A DNA stretch of 64,000 bases from assembly GCA_002197995.1 (NCBI GenBank), contig NGZR01000001.1, positions 5,084,001-5,148,000 on the forward strand. The letters are read 5' to 3'. Below the pieces are notes generated by a model. The model had not been told where the DNA came from and did no database searches. It was given only the letters and a program-made list of their open reading frames with translations. Every line of letters starts with the position of its first letter. Within the stretch, counting starts at the first letter, position 1. Below, piece by piece: positions 44,332 to 56,174 of the stretch. Made by a program: the position numbers and the translations under genes. This DNA comes from Gaeumannomyces sp. JS-464 (lineage: Eukaryota; Ascomycota; Sordariomycetes; Magnaporthales; Magnaporthaceae).

Positions 44332-45360
44332 CCCTTTTTTCTCCTCCCACTTCCCCTAAACCCGGCCTACACGCCCAACCCCCGGGTTGGCCGCAACGGC
44401 CGCGGTAAACATTATCGCGAATTTCACCCGCAAATAAAACCAAACGGCTTTAATTTGCGCCACGCTAGCCCAATCCTTCGACGCCGGTACCGCTTTCCTT
44501 CCGGCGGAAGCCATACCCAAAGCGGATAATTGGAAAATTGCTTTCTCGATTTCGCTAAAAGGGCTTTATTAGGCCTACTAACGCCGGCTTAAAAGGAAGG
44601 AAATCCTTTTAAAACCCCTGCGTATAACGTGCTCGATCCGACGCGCCCGACCCCGACTATTTACGCGTTGGTAGCCCGGGCGGCTTACTAATAGCCTTAA
44701 TAACCTTTACAAGCCCTTTAAACCATGCACCTTAAGCTGCCCGGGCACCCCGGGCGCCCCGTTTAAACTTCCGGGTTTTTATTAAAATCCCGGAAGAAAA
44801 ACAGGCTTAAGCTAGCTAATAAACGGGTTTTAGCATTCGTAAAGCCCTTGCTAATAACAAAAACCTGCCGTTTACCACAGCCGACGTTTTAAAAGCTTAT
44901 TAAACTTTTATTAGGTTCGTGCTAAAAGCAAAAACGGCGGATATTTAAAGCCGGCTTTTATAATATCGATCCGAATTAAACCGTTTATATAACGCCGAAA
45001 AGATCGAAAAGCTTAAAATTTAATTTAACTACGTAATTTTTAAATGCCCCACGTTTTTAACGAACGGCTTTAAACAAAGCGTCCCGGTATTAAAAAAGCT
45101 GGTCCGGGAGGAAGTTAAAGCCTAAATAAGGCTAAAACCAATAAGCGTTAAGCCTTTCGAAGCCGGCGCCGATTACTAAAGGCGTATATTATGAATTATA
45201 TCCTTTTATACGCACGTGGCTGGATTTAAGCTGTAAAGAATCACTTTCTTTTCACGCCCGTATAACGACACCCGCCGGTTACGTAACATACCCCCGGCTG
45301 CCACGGTTTTCGCGTGGCCCGCAACTGTGCCCGGGCCGATAAAGTGCCTTCGGTACGGCA
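44332..45360 (+). mobile_element. LINE copy B, right part, heavily mutated and 3' truncated
   Basis: It continues copy B after the gypsy insertion through the ORF1 middle (IEKLKI, MNYI blocks) to the start of the zinc-knuckle region (CPRARxxxA..GCHGFRVARNCARAD-like), then stops where copy C begins. All ORFs are broken by stops. Losing the 3' part is unusual for a LINE, which normally loses its 5' end. Confidence 0.85.
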
Positions 45361-45493
45361 ACCTTCCTCGAATTCACCAATTCTTGCATTGCGCTATTAG
45401 GCACACTGCCAAATTGCATACAAATCCTTAACACCCGCAATTAACAACCTAACACTAATAACCACGCCCGCTAACGGCGCTAACGACGGTAAC

Positions 45494-47328
45494 ATGCCGT
45501 TGCCAACAGCCCTACTTTCGGCCAATAGGGTGGCGCGACGCCCTCCTCGTCGGCCTAACGGCCCGGAAGAACGCGTCGCTGCCACCGGGCCCTCCCGCGT
45601 GTTAACGCACCCGATTACGCCGTCCCCGTTACGGAATTAGCAACACCTAACAGGGCCTAATTAGGGCCAAAAAAGCTCCCATAACGGCAGCACCGGCACA
45701 GTGCCCCTCCCCCTTCCCCTAACGCCGGCGTACGCGCTTACTCGTCGGTCGGCCGCGGCGGCCGCGGAGGAAATTATTGCGAGCTATAGCCGCAAATAAC
45801 AACAAACGGCCCTAATTTGCGCCACGCTAGCCCGATCTATCGACGCCGGCATTGCCTCCCTTCCGGCGGAAGCAATCCCTAAAGCTAACGGCTGGAAAGA
45901 TTGCTTTATCGACTACGCTAAACAAGCTTTTTTCGGCCTACCTACCCGGCCGAAAAGGAAAAAAGCTTATACGGGGCCCCGGAGCCCCCGCAACGCGCGC
46001 TTTTAGCCACCTACGCGTCGGTGGCCCGGAGGCTACCAATAACCCAACAACCCGCACAGGTTTTTTCGAAGCCGTACGCTTTAAACCCGGGCACCCCGCC
46101 TATTAACAAGCCTAAAGCCGACTTCCGGTGTTTGTTAGGATCCCGGAAAAAACGGCAGGCTTAAGCCAACTAACAAACGGGCTTTAGCATTCGCAAAGCC
46201 TTTGCCGATAGCAGGGACTTGCCGTTTACGACGGCCGATGTCCCGGAGGCGTACCGATCCCTTACGAGGTTCGTGTTAAAAACAAAAACGGCCGATATCC
46301 AAAGCCGGCTTTTGCAGCACCGATCCGAACTAGGCCGTTTATATAACGCCGAAAGGATCGAAAAGCCTGAAATCTGGTACAATTACGTAATTTCCGGCTG
46401 CCTTACCTCTTAACCAACGGCTTTAGACAATGCGTCCCCCGTATCGGATAAACTGGTTCGGGAGGAAGTGGAAGCCCAAACAAGGCACAAACCGGTAAAC
46501 GTTAAGCTTTCCGGGGCCGGCGTCGACCACTAAAGGCGTATATCGTGGATTATATCCCTTATACGCAAATAGCCGGGTTTAGGCTTTAAAGGATCACTTC
46601 CTTTTCACGCCGCGTATAACGACACCCGCCGGTTACCTAGCACACTTTTGGCTGCCACGGCTTCCACGTGGCCCGCAATTGCGCCCGGGCTAATAGGTGC
46701 TTTCGGTGCGGGAAAATAAACGACGACCGGCACGTACAACCGTGTACGGCCCCCCCGCAATGCGCGAACTGCTTAGGCCCGTACCTTGCCAACCACCCGA
46801 ACTGCCCTATAAGGCCCGTACGGGTAAACGGAGTGCTAAAGCATTTAACTTTTAAGAAAAAAAGGGCTGTTAGGAGGTTAAGCGCACAAGCGTACCGGGC
46901 GGCGGCAAAAGCGGCGAAAGCCGCCGTTGCTACCGCCACCGCCGCTACCGCTGCTACCGATAATACCCTTCCCGCAACCGCTACTATTACGGGCGGCTCC
47001 GCCGTAGCCGTTAATTTAAGGGCAAACTTTACGACCGTTACCGCTACTACTGCGGTTACCGTTATTACTATTAACGATACCGCTAATACAGCCGCTAGCG
47101 CCGCTATTAACCTTACGGTTAATACCGTTATCGCCGCTACTTTAGCCATCCCTATCGCCGCTGCCACCCCTGCCGGCCCCGCCGTCGCCCCCGCCGTTAT
47201 AGCAAACCCGGCAAGCCCGCCGGCCCCGGAAGGCGTGGCCCGTACGGCCGGCAAAAAAAAGCACCCTGCCAAAAGGCTTAAGGTTAGTTTTAACAACCAA
47301 TACGAAGTACTGGCGGATATGGAACTTG
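45494..47328 (+). pseudogene. LINE copy C ORF1 remnant
   Basis: It starts at the family ATG (MPLPTA). Recognisable pieces are LPFTTADVPEAYRSLTRFVL, TADIQSRLLQHRSELGRLYN, and two zinc knuckles in one open piece (46668-47438): CFRCGKxxDRHVQPC and CANCLGPYLANHPNC. An Ala/Thr-rich low-complexity linker follows. It is an RNA-binding Gag-like protein in intact relatives and is broken by stops here. Confidence 0.8.
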
Positions 47329-47603
47329 TTGGGATTAATGCTAAAAGTAATATAAGGAAAAAGATTATATTAAAAGCATGCTTAGCATTAGGAATTCCTA
47401 TAACTAGCGTAGGGGAAAAAAGGCTTTTATATAAATAAATAAAGTTGTATATATACCGCACTTATTTATAAATAAGTGCGGGGTAAGCGTTTTACTTACA
47501 AGGTAAGTGAAACACTTACAGGGTAAGTATAAACCCTAAATCACGCCATACGACGTAATTAATAACTTTAATATCTTAGTGCATTATATGCATTAACAAA
47601 ATG
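47329..47603. mobile_element. Private ~275-bp insertion in LINE copy C
   Basis: Copies D and E read continuously from gatatggaac to tggacctcc. In C these are separated by about 275 bp of A/T-rich sequence starting ttgttgggattaatgc and ending gcattaacaaaa, which form imperfect inverted ends. The inside has a 26-bp perfect palindrome and several ggtaagt/acttac words in both orientations. It is possibly a MITE or two fused ends of a TA-targeting DNA transposon; no transposase is present. Confidence 0.65.
47456..47481. repeat. Perfect 26-bp palindrome
   Basis: The half-site ccgcacttattta is followed directly by its exact reverse complement, with TA at the centre. Confidence 0.95.
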
Positions 47604-50600
47604 GACCTCCCGAGCCCGAAAAGGGCTATCGAAATAACCGGAAACCCTTTAGAGGAAACCGACGGTACCGCCGGCTAATAACCCCAAAGCCAAAACCCTT
47701 AATACATTAACGCCGCTTTTACGTATGCCAGCAGCCAACCGGATACAACAAACGCATGGCAATAAGGCCCGGCGCTCAGGGCTTCGCCCCGAACGCCGTG
47801 TTTTAACCGCCGCCTAAGCGAACGTACGACGCAGCTGGGAAGCGGGGGCTATTTTACTCCAACTATTTTAAAGCCAAAATATCGACGTGGTGCTAATGCA
47901 GGAGCCCCCTAGCGCGTGGAAAGGGAAGCTTATGCTTTGCACCCACCCGTCGTACGAGCTATTTACTCCGGTAAATAGCTGGCACGACCACCAAAGCAAG
48001 CCTCGGGTAATAACTTACGTACGGAAAGACCCGGGGTTTCGGCCCGTAGCGGACCGGCCGGCAGGCAACACCCGGGACATCCTTTGGCTTACCGTCGCCG
48101 GGTGCACTTTCGTTAACGTATATAGGCCTCCAGGGGACCTTTCGGAACCCTCGTTGGACCTTTTACTACGTTGGCGCCCAACGGCAAAATGCATTATAAC
48201 TGGGGACTTTAACGCAAGGTCCCCGGCGTGGGATCCGGTTAAGGGTAATAGGAATAAAAGCCAGGATATAGCCCAATAAGCTAATACTTATAACCTCCTC
48301 CTACTTACCGACCCAAGCCAACCTACGTATAACGATAGGGGCGTTTTGGATTTACCTTTTCCAACGCCCCTTTGGCAATAGCGGAAATCGACCCTTCGCT
48401 AGCAACCGATTCGGACCACCGCTCGATACGGATCGAGGTTCCTAACCGCAATAACTCCGTTCCGGACTGCCGGCGTATTACGCTACCAAACGATAAACTA
48501 CCGTTTTTCGCAAACGCGGTAACAACGGGGGCCGGCAGCCTGCCGCCACTTACAAATCCATGCACGGCGGATTACTTGGATAAGCGGCCGAAGTTTTAAT
48601 AAGCCTGCTAAAAAATGCGTTAATGGCTTTCGGCCGGAAGCTTAAAGCCAAAAGAAAAAGCCAACCTTAGTGGAACGAAAAGTGCGCCAACGCCCAACGG
48701 GACCTTGCAAAAGCTATGGCAAACGGCGGGCCTTTTACGGCCGAAGCCCGCTTTTTAAAAACAACGGTCCGGGCGGCCAAAAAACAGTATTAGGCCAGCG
48801 TGCTAAAGGAAGTGGATTCCCCGGAAGCGTTATACCGTGCTATAAAGTGGCATAAACTTGCACCCGCTATACGGCTTCCCCGTTAAATATCGACGGGGAG
48901 GTTAAATAGCCTCAGGAGATAAAGCGGAAGCATTAGGCCGTAAAATCCTCCGTAGGTTTACGGCGAAAAACGACCTATAAAAAGACCCGTTACAGCAAAG
49001 GGCTACTTAAAAAACCGCATAACTCCCGTGGGACCCCACGTCCCCTTAAAGGAATGCCGGAAGTGCACTGTTAGCACGGCAAACACGGCCCCGGGCGTTA
49101 ACTTTTTAACGGTTAAACTGCTTACAGCGGCATGGCCGGCAATAAGGGAATACGTTAAGGCCCTTTTCGAAGCCTGCTTTAAAGCCGGGCACCACCCTGG
49201 CCTTATCCGCACAGCGGAAGTGGTTATGCTAAAAAAGCCGAACAAAACGAATATAACGAACCCAAAATCCTACCGCCCGATAGCTTTGCTCCCGTGCTTA
49301 GGGAAAGGGCTAAAACGGCTAGTGGCTTCGCGAATAGCGTTCCTCGCATTACAATACGGGCTTATAGCTCCGCAACACGCCGGGGCTACCCCGAAAAAGG
49401 CCGCCATCGATTTAACGGCATGCGTGGCTTACGAGGTAAAACGGGCCTTTTAAAAGCATAAAACGGCCGCCCTTATTACCATGGATGTATAAGGGGCTTT
49501 CGACGCCGTACTCCGCCGGAGGCTTTTTCGGAGGCTCCTAATCCAAAGCTGGGATCCAACGTTAGTACGATGGGTATCATCTTTTGCAAAAAACAGGGTG
49601 GTTAAAGTGCGTTTAAAAAACGCTACGGCACCCCCTTTTTCCCCGGACTGCGGGCTACCCTAAAGGTTACCGGCGTTACCGGTTTTGTTTATGCTTTATA
49701 TGGCCGAAATCCTACTTAAAGCAAAGGCGGTTAGGTACGGATACGCGGACGATATAGGCATTTACGTAACGGGTAGCACTCCGAAAAAGTGCTTTTGTAA
49801 AGCAGGGGCTACGGTAACGGAAATCCTACGTTGGGGAAGGGTTAATAAAGTGGCTTTCGACCCGGGAAAGTGCGAACTTATGCATTTTTCCAGGCGGAAA
49901 AACCCTACAACCCTAGCGGTTACAACGGAAAGCTTTACCATCTAACAAGCTACAAAAGCTTTACGGTGGTTAGGGGTTTTTTTCGACCAAAGGCTTAACT
50001 TTAAAGCCCACGTCGACAATAGGGCTGCAAAAGCCCAAAGCGTTGCCAACCACCTCCGGAGGCTTACGAACTCGATAAGGGGGATACCGGCACACTCGGT
50101 CCACAAAGCCGTTACGACGGTTATAATCCCCACGGCTTTATACGAGGCCGAGGTGATAAGGGCAAAACCAAACCACACCCGTATAAACCAGCACAACAGC
50201 AATATATCCGCCAAGGCCATTTAATCGAACGGGTGGATAAAGCCTTAACCGCGTCCTTCCGGGCAATGGTTCCGGCTTGGAAAACCGCACCGATAAACGC
50301 TTTGCATTACGAATCCGGCATCCCAAACGTTTAAGCGCTTTTGGAACAAGCCCGCTTCGTTTCGCGGCCCGTATAAATACGGTTCCGGAAAATCACCCCC
50401 TAACCGCAGCGGCTAAACCGGCCTTTAACGCCCGAGGGCTTAAAGCAAGCTTACCCGGCAAGCTTGCGACCTTTTTGCAAAGGACGGCCGGACTCCTTCC
50501 GGCTTGCACCCGCCCGGCTACCTCCCGTATAAATATACGGGGCTTACGGTAGCTACATAAGAAAAGCCCGCAGCCGCAAAAGCTTTTATAGCGTAGCTTC

Positions 50601-51560
50601 GCACCCTCCCACCTTACCGACGTTATAATATATAACGACGGGTCCAAAGCAAAAAACGGGGCAGTTATACGGCTGGGTAATATACCAAACCGGCCAACGC
50701 AAACTTTCCGGGCACGGCCGGTTTAGCGCATCCGGCGGAAATATTCGACGGCGAAGCGGAAGGGGCCCGAATAGGCCTCCGTAAAGCCGTTTAAAGCTTC
50801 CGCAATTGCACTTTCCACTTGTGCCTCGATAACACCTCGGCGGCCAACGGCTATTTAAGCACGGCCCCTAATAGTTCACAAAGGGCTTTTAAAAAAATCC
50901 ATTGCTTTATGGATAAACACCAGGTATACGTACGCTAGTCCCCGGGCCATATGGGAATCCCCGGAAACGAAAAGGCAAACGCCGAAGCAAAGTTGGGATC
51001 GGCCCTGCCAATACCCCAACATTTTAAACCAACGGTAGCCGGAGTAAAGGCTTTAGCCCGGAAAACAGCCCGGGACGCCCGGAACGCATGGTTTAAAAAC
51101 AACTTTCCGGATCGGTATAAGGCTATAAGCCTCCCGCCGGTACCACAACACACGCCCGAAGCGTTGCACTGCACCGGAAGGTATTACAACGGCTAATAGC
51201 CGCACGCACCGGCCACGGGGATTTCGACTAGTACCACCGAAATTCCAGCACGAAGACGATAACCCGTGCCGCTGCGGAAAAAACAAATCCCCTTCCCACC
51301 TTGTATTTTGCAGGTTGGCTAGGGCGGCAAAAAACAAATGGCTTATAACGGACCCTCCCCCGGCCTTCGATAGGCCCGGATATTGGAAACGGCTTTTCCA
51401 AAAGCCCTCCCTTTTTGCTTCGTTCGTTAAAGCCACCAACTACTACACTATCGCCGACGATAACAACAAGGCCCAAAAAGCCTATACTTAACCTTTTCCT
51501 TTGTACTATTAGGATTAACAGTAGGCTCGTTAATCCCCCGCACTTTAGGCCGGGCCTAGG
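47604..51560 (+). pseudogene. LINE copy C ORF2 remnant (endonuclease, RT, RNase H)
   Basis: The endonuclease piece at 47887-48279 has VLMQEP, VNVYRPPGD and GDFNARSPAWDP; the SDH block lies near 48410. RT pieces lie at 49028-49945 with KSYRPIALLPCLGKGL and YGYADDIGIYVTG. RNase H pieces lie at about 50630-51000, with the HMGIPGNE block. A terminal Cys/His knuckle is near 51260-51320. Many stops follow the CAA-to-TAA and TGG-to-TAG pattern relative to copy D. Confidence 0.85.
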
Positions 51561-51870
51561 GAGGTCCGAAAACCCCTCCCCCGCCCAAACCCGGCTTTAC
51601 CCCTTTTCCGGCATACCCGCCGGCCAACAGCATACTACCACCCGCAGCGCTTTACAACGCCCCGGCGTATTTTTACGCCCTATTGCCGATTGCCCGCTCG
51701 CTAACAAGGAGCGCCGGAATGCGGCCCGACCCCCGTGTGCCTTCGGGTTTAATTTGTTAGCCGCCTTAATAGCAGCATATAGCCTAGTGTTAAGCTTAGG
51801 TAGCGCTAGCACGTTATATGCCCCTTGGGAGGCAGGGACTGGTAATCCCGATTTACTAACGTTAAATATA

Positions 51871-51896
51871 CTCTCTCTCTCTCTCTCTCTCTCTCT
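51871..51896 (+). repeat. (CT)13 tail at the C/D LINE junction
   Basis: It follows gttaaatata at the 3' end of copy C and lies two bases before copy D begins. Confidence 0.95.
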
Positions 51897-52034
51897 TCAC
51901 CTTTCTCGAATTCACCAATTCTTGGCATTGCGCTGTTAGTGCACACTGCCAAATTGCATACAAATCCTTAACACCCGCCAATTAGCGACCCAACACCAAT
52001 AACCACGCCCGCCAACGGCGCTGGCGACGGCAAC

Positions 52035-53840
52035 ATGCCGTTGCCAACAGCCCCCCCTTCGGCCAATAGGGTGGCGCGCGCCCTCCTCGTCGGCCCAACG
52101 GCCCGGAGGAACGCGTCGCTGCCACCCGGGCCCCCCGCGCGTCAGCGCACCCGACCACGCCGTCCCCGTTGCGGAATTCGCAACACCCAACAGGGCCCGT
52201 TCAGGGCCAGGAAGGCACCCACGACGGCAGCACCGGCACAGGTGCCCCTTTCCTTTTTTTCCCCCCTTCCCACCCCCGGCCTACGCGCCCACCCCTCGGG
52301 TCGGCTGCGGCGGCCGCGGAGGAAATTGTTGCGAGTTACAGCCGCAAGCAACAGCAAACGGCTTTAATTTGCACAACCCTCGCCCGCTCTATCGACGCCG
52401 GCATCGCTTCCCTCCCACTGGAGGCAATCCCCGAAGCCAACGGCTGGAAGGATTGTTTTATCGAATACGCCAAACAAGCCCTTTTCGGCCTGCCAACGCC
52501 GGCCCAAAGGGAAAGAAACCCCTACGGGGCCCCGGAACCTTACGCGCCTAACCCGCAACGCCCGCCCCCGACCACTTACGCGGCGGCGGCCCGAACAGGG
52601 CTCCAGCAGCCCCAGCAACCCGCACAGGCTTTAAAAAACCGTGCACCCCGGGAGCCCCGCCCTCCCGCCCGGCCCAAAGCCGATTTCCGGGTTTTTGTTA
52701 AATCCCGGAGGAAAAACAGGCTTGGGCCAACCAACAAACGGGCTTTAGTATTCGCAAAGCCCTTGCCGATAGCAGGGACCTGCCGTTTACGACAGCCGAC
52801 GTCCCGGAAGCTTATCGAACCCCTACTGGGTTCGTGCTAAAAGCAAAAACGGCGGATATCCAAAGCCGGCTTTTGCAGCATCGATCCGAATTAGGCCGTT
52901 TATATAACGCCGAAAGGATCGAAAAGCCCGAAATCTGGTTTAACTACGTGATTTCCGGATGCCCCACGTCCTTAACGAACGGCCTCGGACAAAGCGTCCC
53001 GGTATCGGAAAGCTGGTCCGGGAGGAAGTCGAAGCCCAAACAGGGCTAAAGCCAGTAAGCGTTAAGCCCTCCGGGGCCGGCGCTAATTACCAAGGGCGTA
53101 TATATATGGATTATATCCTTTTACACGCGCGTAACCGGGTTTAGGCTTTGGGGGATTACGTTTTTTCACGCCGCGTACAACGACACCCGCCGGTTACGCA
53201 ACATACCCCCGGCTGCCACGGCTTTCACGTGGCTCGCAACTGTGCCCGGGCCGATAGGTGCCTCCGGTGCGGGAAAAACGACGGCCGGCACGCATCGCCG
53301 TGCACGGCCCTTCCGCAATGCGCAAACTGTTCGGGCCCGTACCCAGCCGACCACCCGAACTGCCCTATAAAGCCTGTACGGGTAAACGGAGTGCTAAAGC
53401 ATTTAACCCGTGGGGAAAAAGGCGCGGTTAGGAAATTAGGGGCACAAGCCTACCGGGCGGCGGTAAAAGAGGTGGAAGCCGCCGCTGCCGCCGCCACCGC
53501 CGCGGCCGCCGCGGCCGCCACCGCCAACGCCCTTCCTGCAACCGCGGTTACTACGGACAATTCCGTTGTAACCGTTACCGCTAATGCCAATCCCGCGGCC
53601 GGTACCGGTAACGCCGCTGCTTCCGTTACCCCCGCCGCCGCCGCCGTTCCTGCCGCTGCTGCCACCGCCGACGCTGCCGAGGTAAGCCCGGCAATCCGCT
53701 GGCCCCCGAGGGCGCGGCCCGTACGGCCGGCAAGGGAAGGCACCCTGCCAAAAGGCTTAGGGTTAGTTTTAACAACCAATACGAAGTACTGGCGGATATG
53801 GAACTGGACCTCCCCGAGCCCGAAGGGGCTATCGAAATAA
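52035..53840 (+). pseudogene. LINE copy D ORF1 (zinc-knuckle nucleic-acid-binding protein), frameshifted
   Basis: The ATG at 52035 follows a conserved 5' region of about 135 bp. The frame moves between registers near 52260 and 52700 and again before 52834 and near 53030-53140. The conserved order is IVASYSRKQQQTALICTTLA, ANGWKDCFIEYAKQALFGLP, a Pro-rich linker, TADIQSRLLQHRSELGRLYN, EIWFNYVISGCPTSL and LVREEVEAQTGLKPV. Two knuckles, CLRCGKNDGRHASPC and CANCSGPYPADHPNC, lie at 53256-53363. An Ala/Thr/Val-rich tail follows (53470-53690). In relatives ORF1 binds the element RNA and helps target-primed reverse transcription. Confidence 0.85.
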
Positions 53841-55252
53841 CCGGAAACCCCCTGGAGGAAACCGACGGTACCGCCGGCCAACAACCTAGGGCCAAAGCCC
53901 CCAATACACCAACGCCGCTTTTACGTATGCCAGCAGCCAACCGGATACAACAAACGCATGGCAATAGGGCCCGGCGCCCGGGGCTTCGCCCCGAACGCCG
54001 TGCTTTAACCGCCGCCCAAGCGAACGTTCGACGTAGCTGGGAGGCGGGGGCTACTTTACTCCAACTATTGGAGCCAAAATATCGACGTGGTGCTAATGCA
54101 GGAGCCCCTAGCGCGTGGAAAGGGAAGCTTATGCTTTGCACCCACCCGTCGTACGAGCTATTTACTCCGGTAAATAGCTGGCACGACCACCAAACCAGGC
54201 CTCGGGTAATAACTTACGTACGGAAGGACCCGGGGCTTCGGCCCGTAGCGGACCGGCCGGCAGGCAACACCCGGGACATCCTTTGGCTTACCGTCGCCAG
54301 GTGCACCTTCGTTAACGTATATAGGCCTCCAGGGGACCCTTCGGAACCCTCGTTGGACCTTTTACTACGTTGGCGCCCAACGGCAAAATGCATTATAGCT
54401 GGAGATTTTAACGCAGGGTCCCCGGCGTGGGATCCGGTTAAGGGTAATAGGAATAGGGGCCAGGATATAGCCCAATGGGCTAATACCTATAACCTCCTCC
54501 TACTTACCGACCCAGGCCAACCTACGCACAACGACGGGGGCGTTTTGGATTTTACCTTTTCCAACGCCCCTTTAGCAACAGCGGAAATCGACCCTTCGCT
54601 AGCAACCGATTCGGACCACCGCTCGATACGGATCGAAATTCCTAACCGCAATAACTTCGTTCCGGACTGCCGGCGTATTACGCTACCAGACGATAAACTA
54701 CCGTTTTTCGCAAACGCGGTAGCAACGGGGGCCGGCAACTTGCCACCACTTACAAACCCAGGCACTGCGGAACACCTGGATAAAGCGGCCGAAGCATTAA
54801 CAAACTTATTAAAAGATGCGTTAATGGCTTTCGGCCGGGGGCCTAAAGCCAAAAGAAAAGGCCAACCCTGGTGGAACGAAAAGTGCGCCAACGCCCAACG
54901 GGACCTTGCAAAAGCTATGGGAAACGGCGGGCCTTTTACGGCCGAAGCCCGTGCTTTAAAAGCAACGGTTCGGACGGCTAAAAGACAGCATTGGGCCAGC
55001 GTGCTGGAGGAAATGGATTCCCCGAAAGCGCTATACCGTGCTGTAAAGTGGCATAAACTTACACCCGCTATACGGCTTCCCCCGTTAAATATTAACGGGG
55101 AGGTTATAATAGCCCCAGGGGATAAAGCGGAAGCATTAGGCCGCAAGATCCTCCGTAGGTTTACGGCGGAGGACGACTTACAGGAGGACCCGTTACAGCA
55201 AAGGGCTACCAAGGGACCGCACAACTCCCGTGGGACCCCCACGTCCCTTTAA
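53798..55252 (+). CDS. LINE copy D ORF2, endonuclease part, 484-aa open frame
   Basis: An open frame with the APE-type endonuclease of LINEs: AAQANVRRSWEAGATLLQLL, RKDPGLRPVADRPAGNTRDI, FVNVYRPPGDPSEPSLDLLL, the catalytic GDFNAGSPAWDP and the SDH motif (ATDSDHRSIRIEI), then a linker with QPWWNEKCANAQRDLAKAMG and AKRQHWASVLEEMDSPKALY. The QEP metal-binding block lies in another frame near 54095 because of a single indel at about 54070; copy E reads it correctly (NIDVVLMQEP). The frame ends where the RT frame begins, again a one-base break. It nicks target DNA to start reverse transcription. Confidence 0.85.
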   Translation: MELDLPEPEGAIEITGNPLEETDGTAGQQPRAKAPNTPTPLLRMPAANRIQQTHGNRARRPGLRPERRALTAAQANVRRSWEAGATLLQLLEPKYRRGANAGAPSAWKGKLMLCTHPSYELFTPVNSWHDHQTRPRVITYVRKDPGLRPVADRPAGNTRDILWLTVARCTFVNVYRPPGDPSEPSLDLLLRWRPTAKCIIAGDFNAGSPAWDPVKGNRNRGQDIAQWANTYNLLLLTDPGQPTHNDGGVLDFTFSNAPLATAEIDPSLATDSDHRSIRIEIPNRNNFVPDCRRITLPDDKLPFFANAVATGAGNLPPLTNPGTAEHLDKAAEALTNLLKDALMAFGRGPKAKRKGQPWWNEKCANAQRDLAKAMGNGGPFTAEARALKATVRTAKRQHWASVLEEMDSPKALYRAVKWHKLTPAIRLPPLNINGEVIIAPGDKAEALGRKILRRFTAEDDLQEDPLQQRATKGPHNSRGTPTSL

Positions 55253-56174
55253 GGAATGCCGGAAGTGCACCGTTGGCACGGCAAACACGGCCCCGGGCGT
55301 CGATTCCCTAACGGTTAAGCTACTTACAGCGGCGTGGCCGGCAATAGGGGAATACGTCAGGGCCCTTTTCGAGGCTTGCCTTAGGGCCGGGCACCACCCA
55401 GCCCCTTTCCGCACAGCGGAAGTGGTTATGCTGAAAAAGCCGAATAAAACGGATTTAACGGACCCAAAATCCTACCGCCCGATAGCTTTACTCCCGTGCT
55501 TAGGGAAAGGGCTGGAGCGGCTGGTGGCTTCGCGGATGGCATCCCTCGCATTACAACACGGGCTTATAGCCCCGCAACACGCCGGGGCTACCCCGAAAAA
55601 GGCCGCCATCGATTTAACGGCATGCGTGGCCCACGAGGTGGAACGGGCCTTCCAAAAGCATAAAACGGCCGCCCTCGTTACCATGGATGTACAAGGGGCT
55701 TTCGACGCCGTACTTCGCCGGAGGCTCCTTCAAAGGCTTCTAAACCAAGGCTGGGATCCAACGTTAGTACGATGGGTATCATCTTTTGCAGGAAACAGGG
55801 TGGTTAAAGTGCGTTTGGAGGACGCCACGGCACCCCCTTTTTCCCCGGACTGCGGGCTACCCCAAGGGTCACCGGCGTCACCGGTCCTATTTATGCTTTA
55901 TATGGCCGAAATCCTACCCAAAGCAAAAGCGATTAGGTACGGATACGCGGACGATATAGGCATTTGCGTAACGGGTAGCACTCCGGAGGAGTGCTCCCGT
56001 AAAGCAGGGGCTACGGTTACGGAAATCCTACGTTGGGGCAGGGCTAATAAGGTTGCTTTCGACCCGGGGAAGTGCGAGCTTATGCATTTTTCCAGACGGA
56101 GAAATCCCACAACCCCAGCGGTTACGGCGGAGGGCCTTACCATACAACAAGTACAGGAGCTTTACGGTGGTTAG
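55230..56174 (+). CDS. LINE copy D ORF2, reverse transcriptase part, 314-aa open frame
   Basis: It contains the non-LTR RT blocks in order: EVVMLKKPNKTD, DPKSYRPIALLPCLGKGLER, LIAPQHAGATPKKAAID, ALVTMDVQGAFDAVLRRRLL (first catalytic Asp), CGLPQGSPASPVLFMLYMAE, and YGYADDIGICVTG (the YADD catalytic pair), then GKCELMHFSRR. All catalytic residues are intact. A one-base break near 56150 ends the frame at the thumb region, which continues in neighbouring frames (FDQRLNFKAHVENRAAKAQS) to about 56480. Confidence 0.9.
   Translation: MGPPRPFKECRKCTVGTANTAPGVDSLTVKLLTAAWPAIGEYVRALFEACLRAGHHPAPFRTAEVVMLKKPNKTDLTDPKSYRPIALLPCLGKGLERLVASRMASLALQHGLIAPQHAGATPKKAAIDLTACVAHEVERAFQKHKTAALVTMDVQGAFDAVLRRRLLQRLLNQGWDPTLVRWVSSFAGNRVVKVRLEDATAPPFSPDCGLPQGSPASPVLFMLYMAEILPKAKAIRYGYADDIGICVTGSTPEECSRKAGATVTEILRWGRANKVAFDPGKCELMHFSRRRNPTTPAVTAEGLTIQQVQELYGG

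Larger units (their letters stand above)
45361..51898 (+). mobile_element. LINE copy C, full length, strongly RIP-like
   Basis: It begins accttcctcgaattcacc and ends with a (CT)13 tail, the same ends as copy D. ORF1 and ORF2 are readable in pieces but carry many TAA/TAG changes where D has CAA, CAG or TGG, and abundant TCA-to-TTA changes. It holds a private insertion at about 47329-47603. All domains of the family are present but none is intact. Confidence 0.9.

Noticed and set aside
54487..55242. 251-aa minus frame inside LINE copy D (and its equals in C and E)
   Set aside because: Antisense of the endonuclease/linker region; it recurs only because the element recurs.
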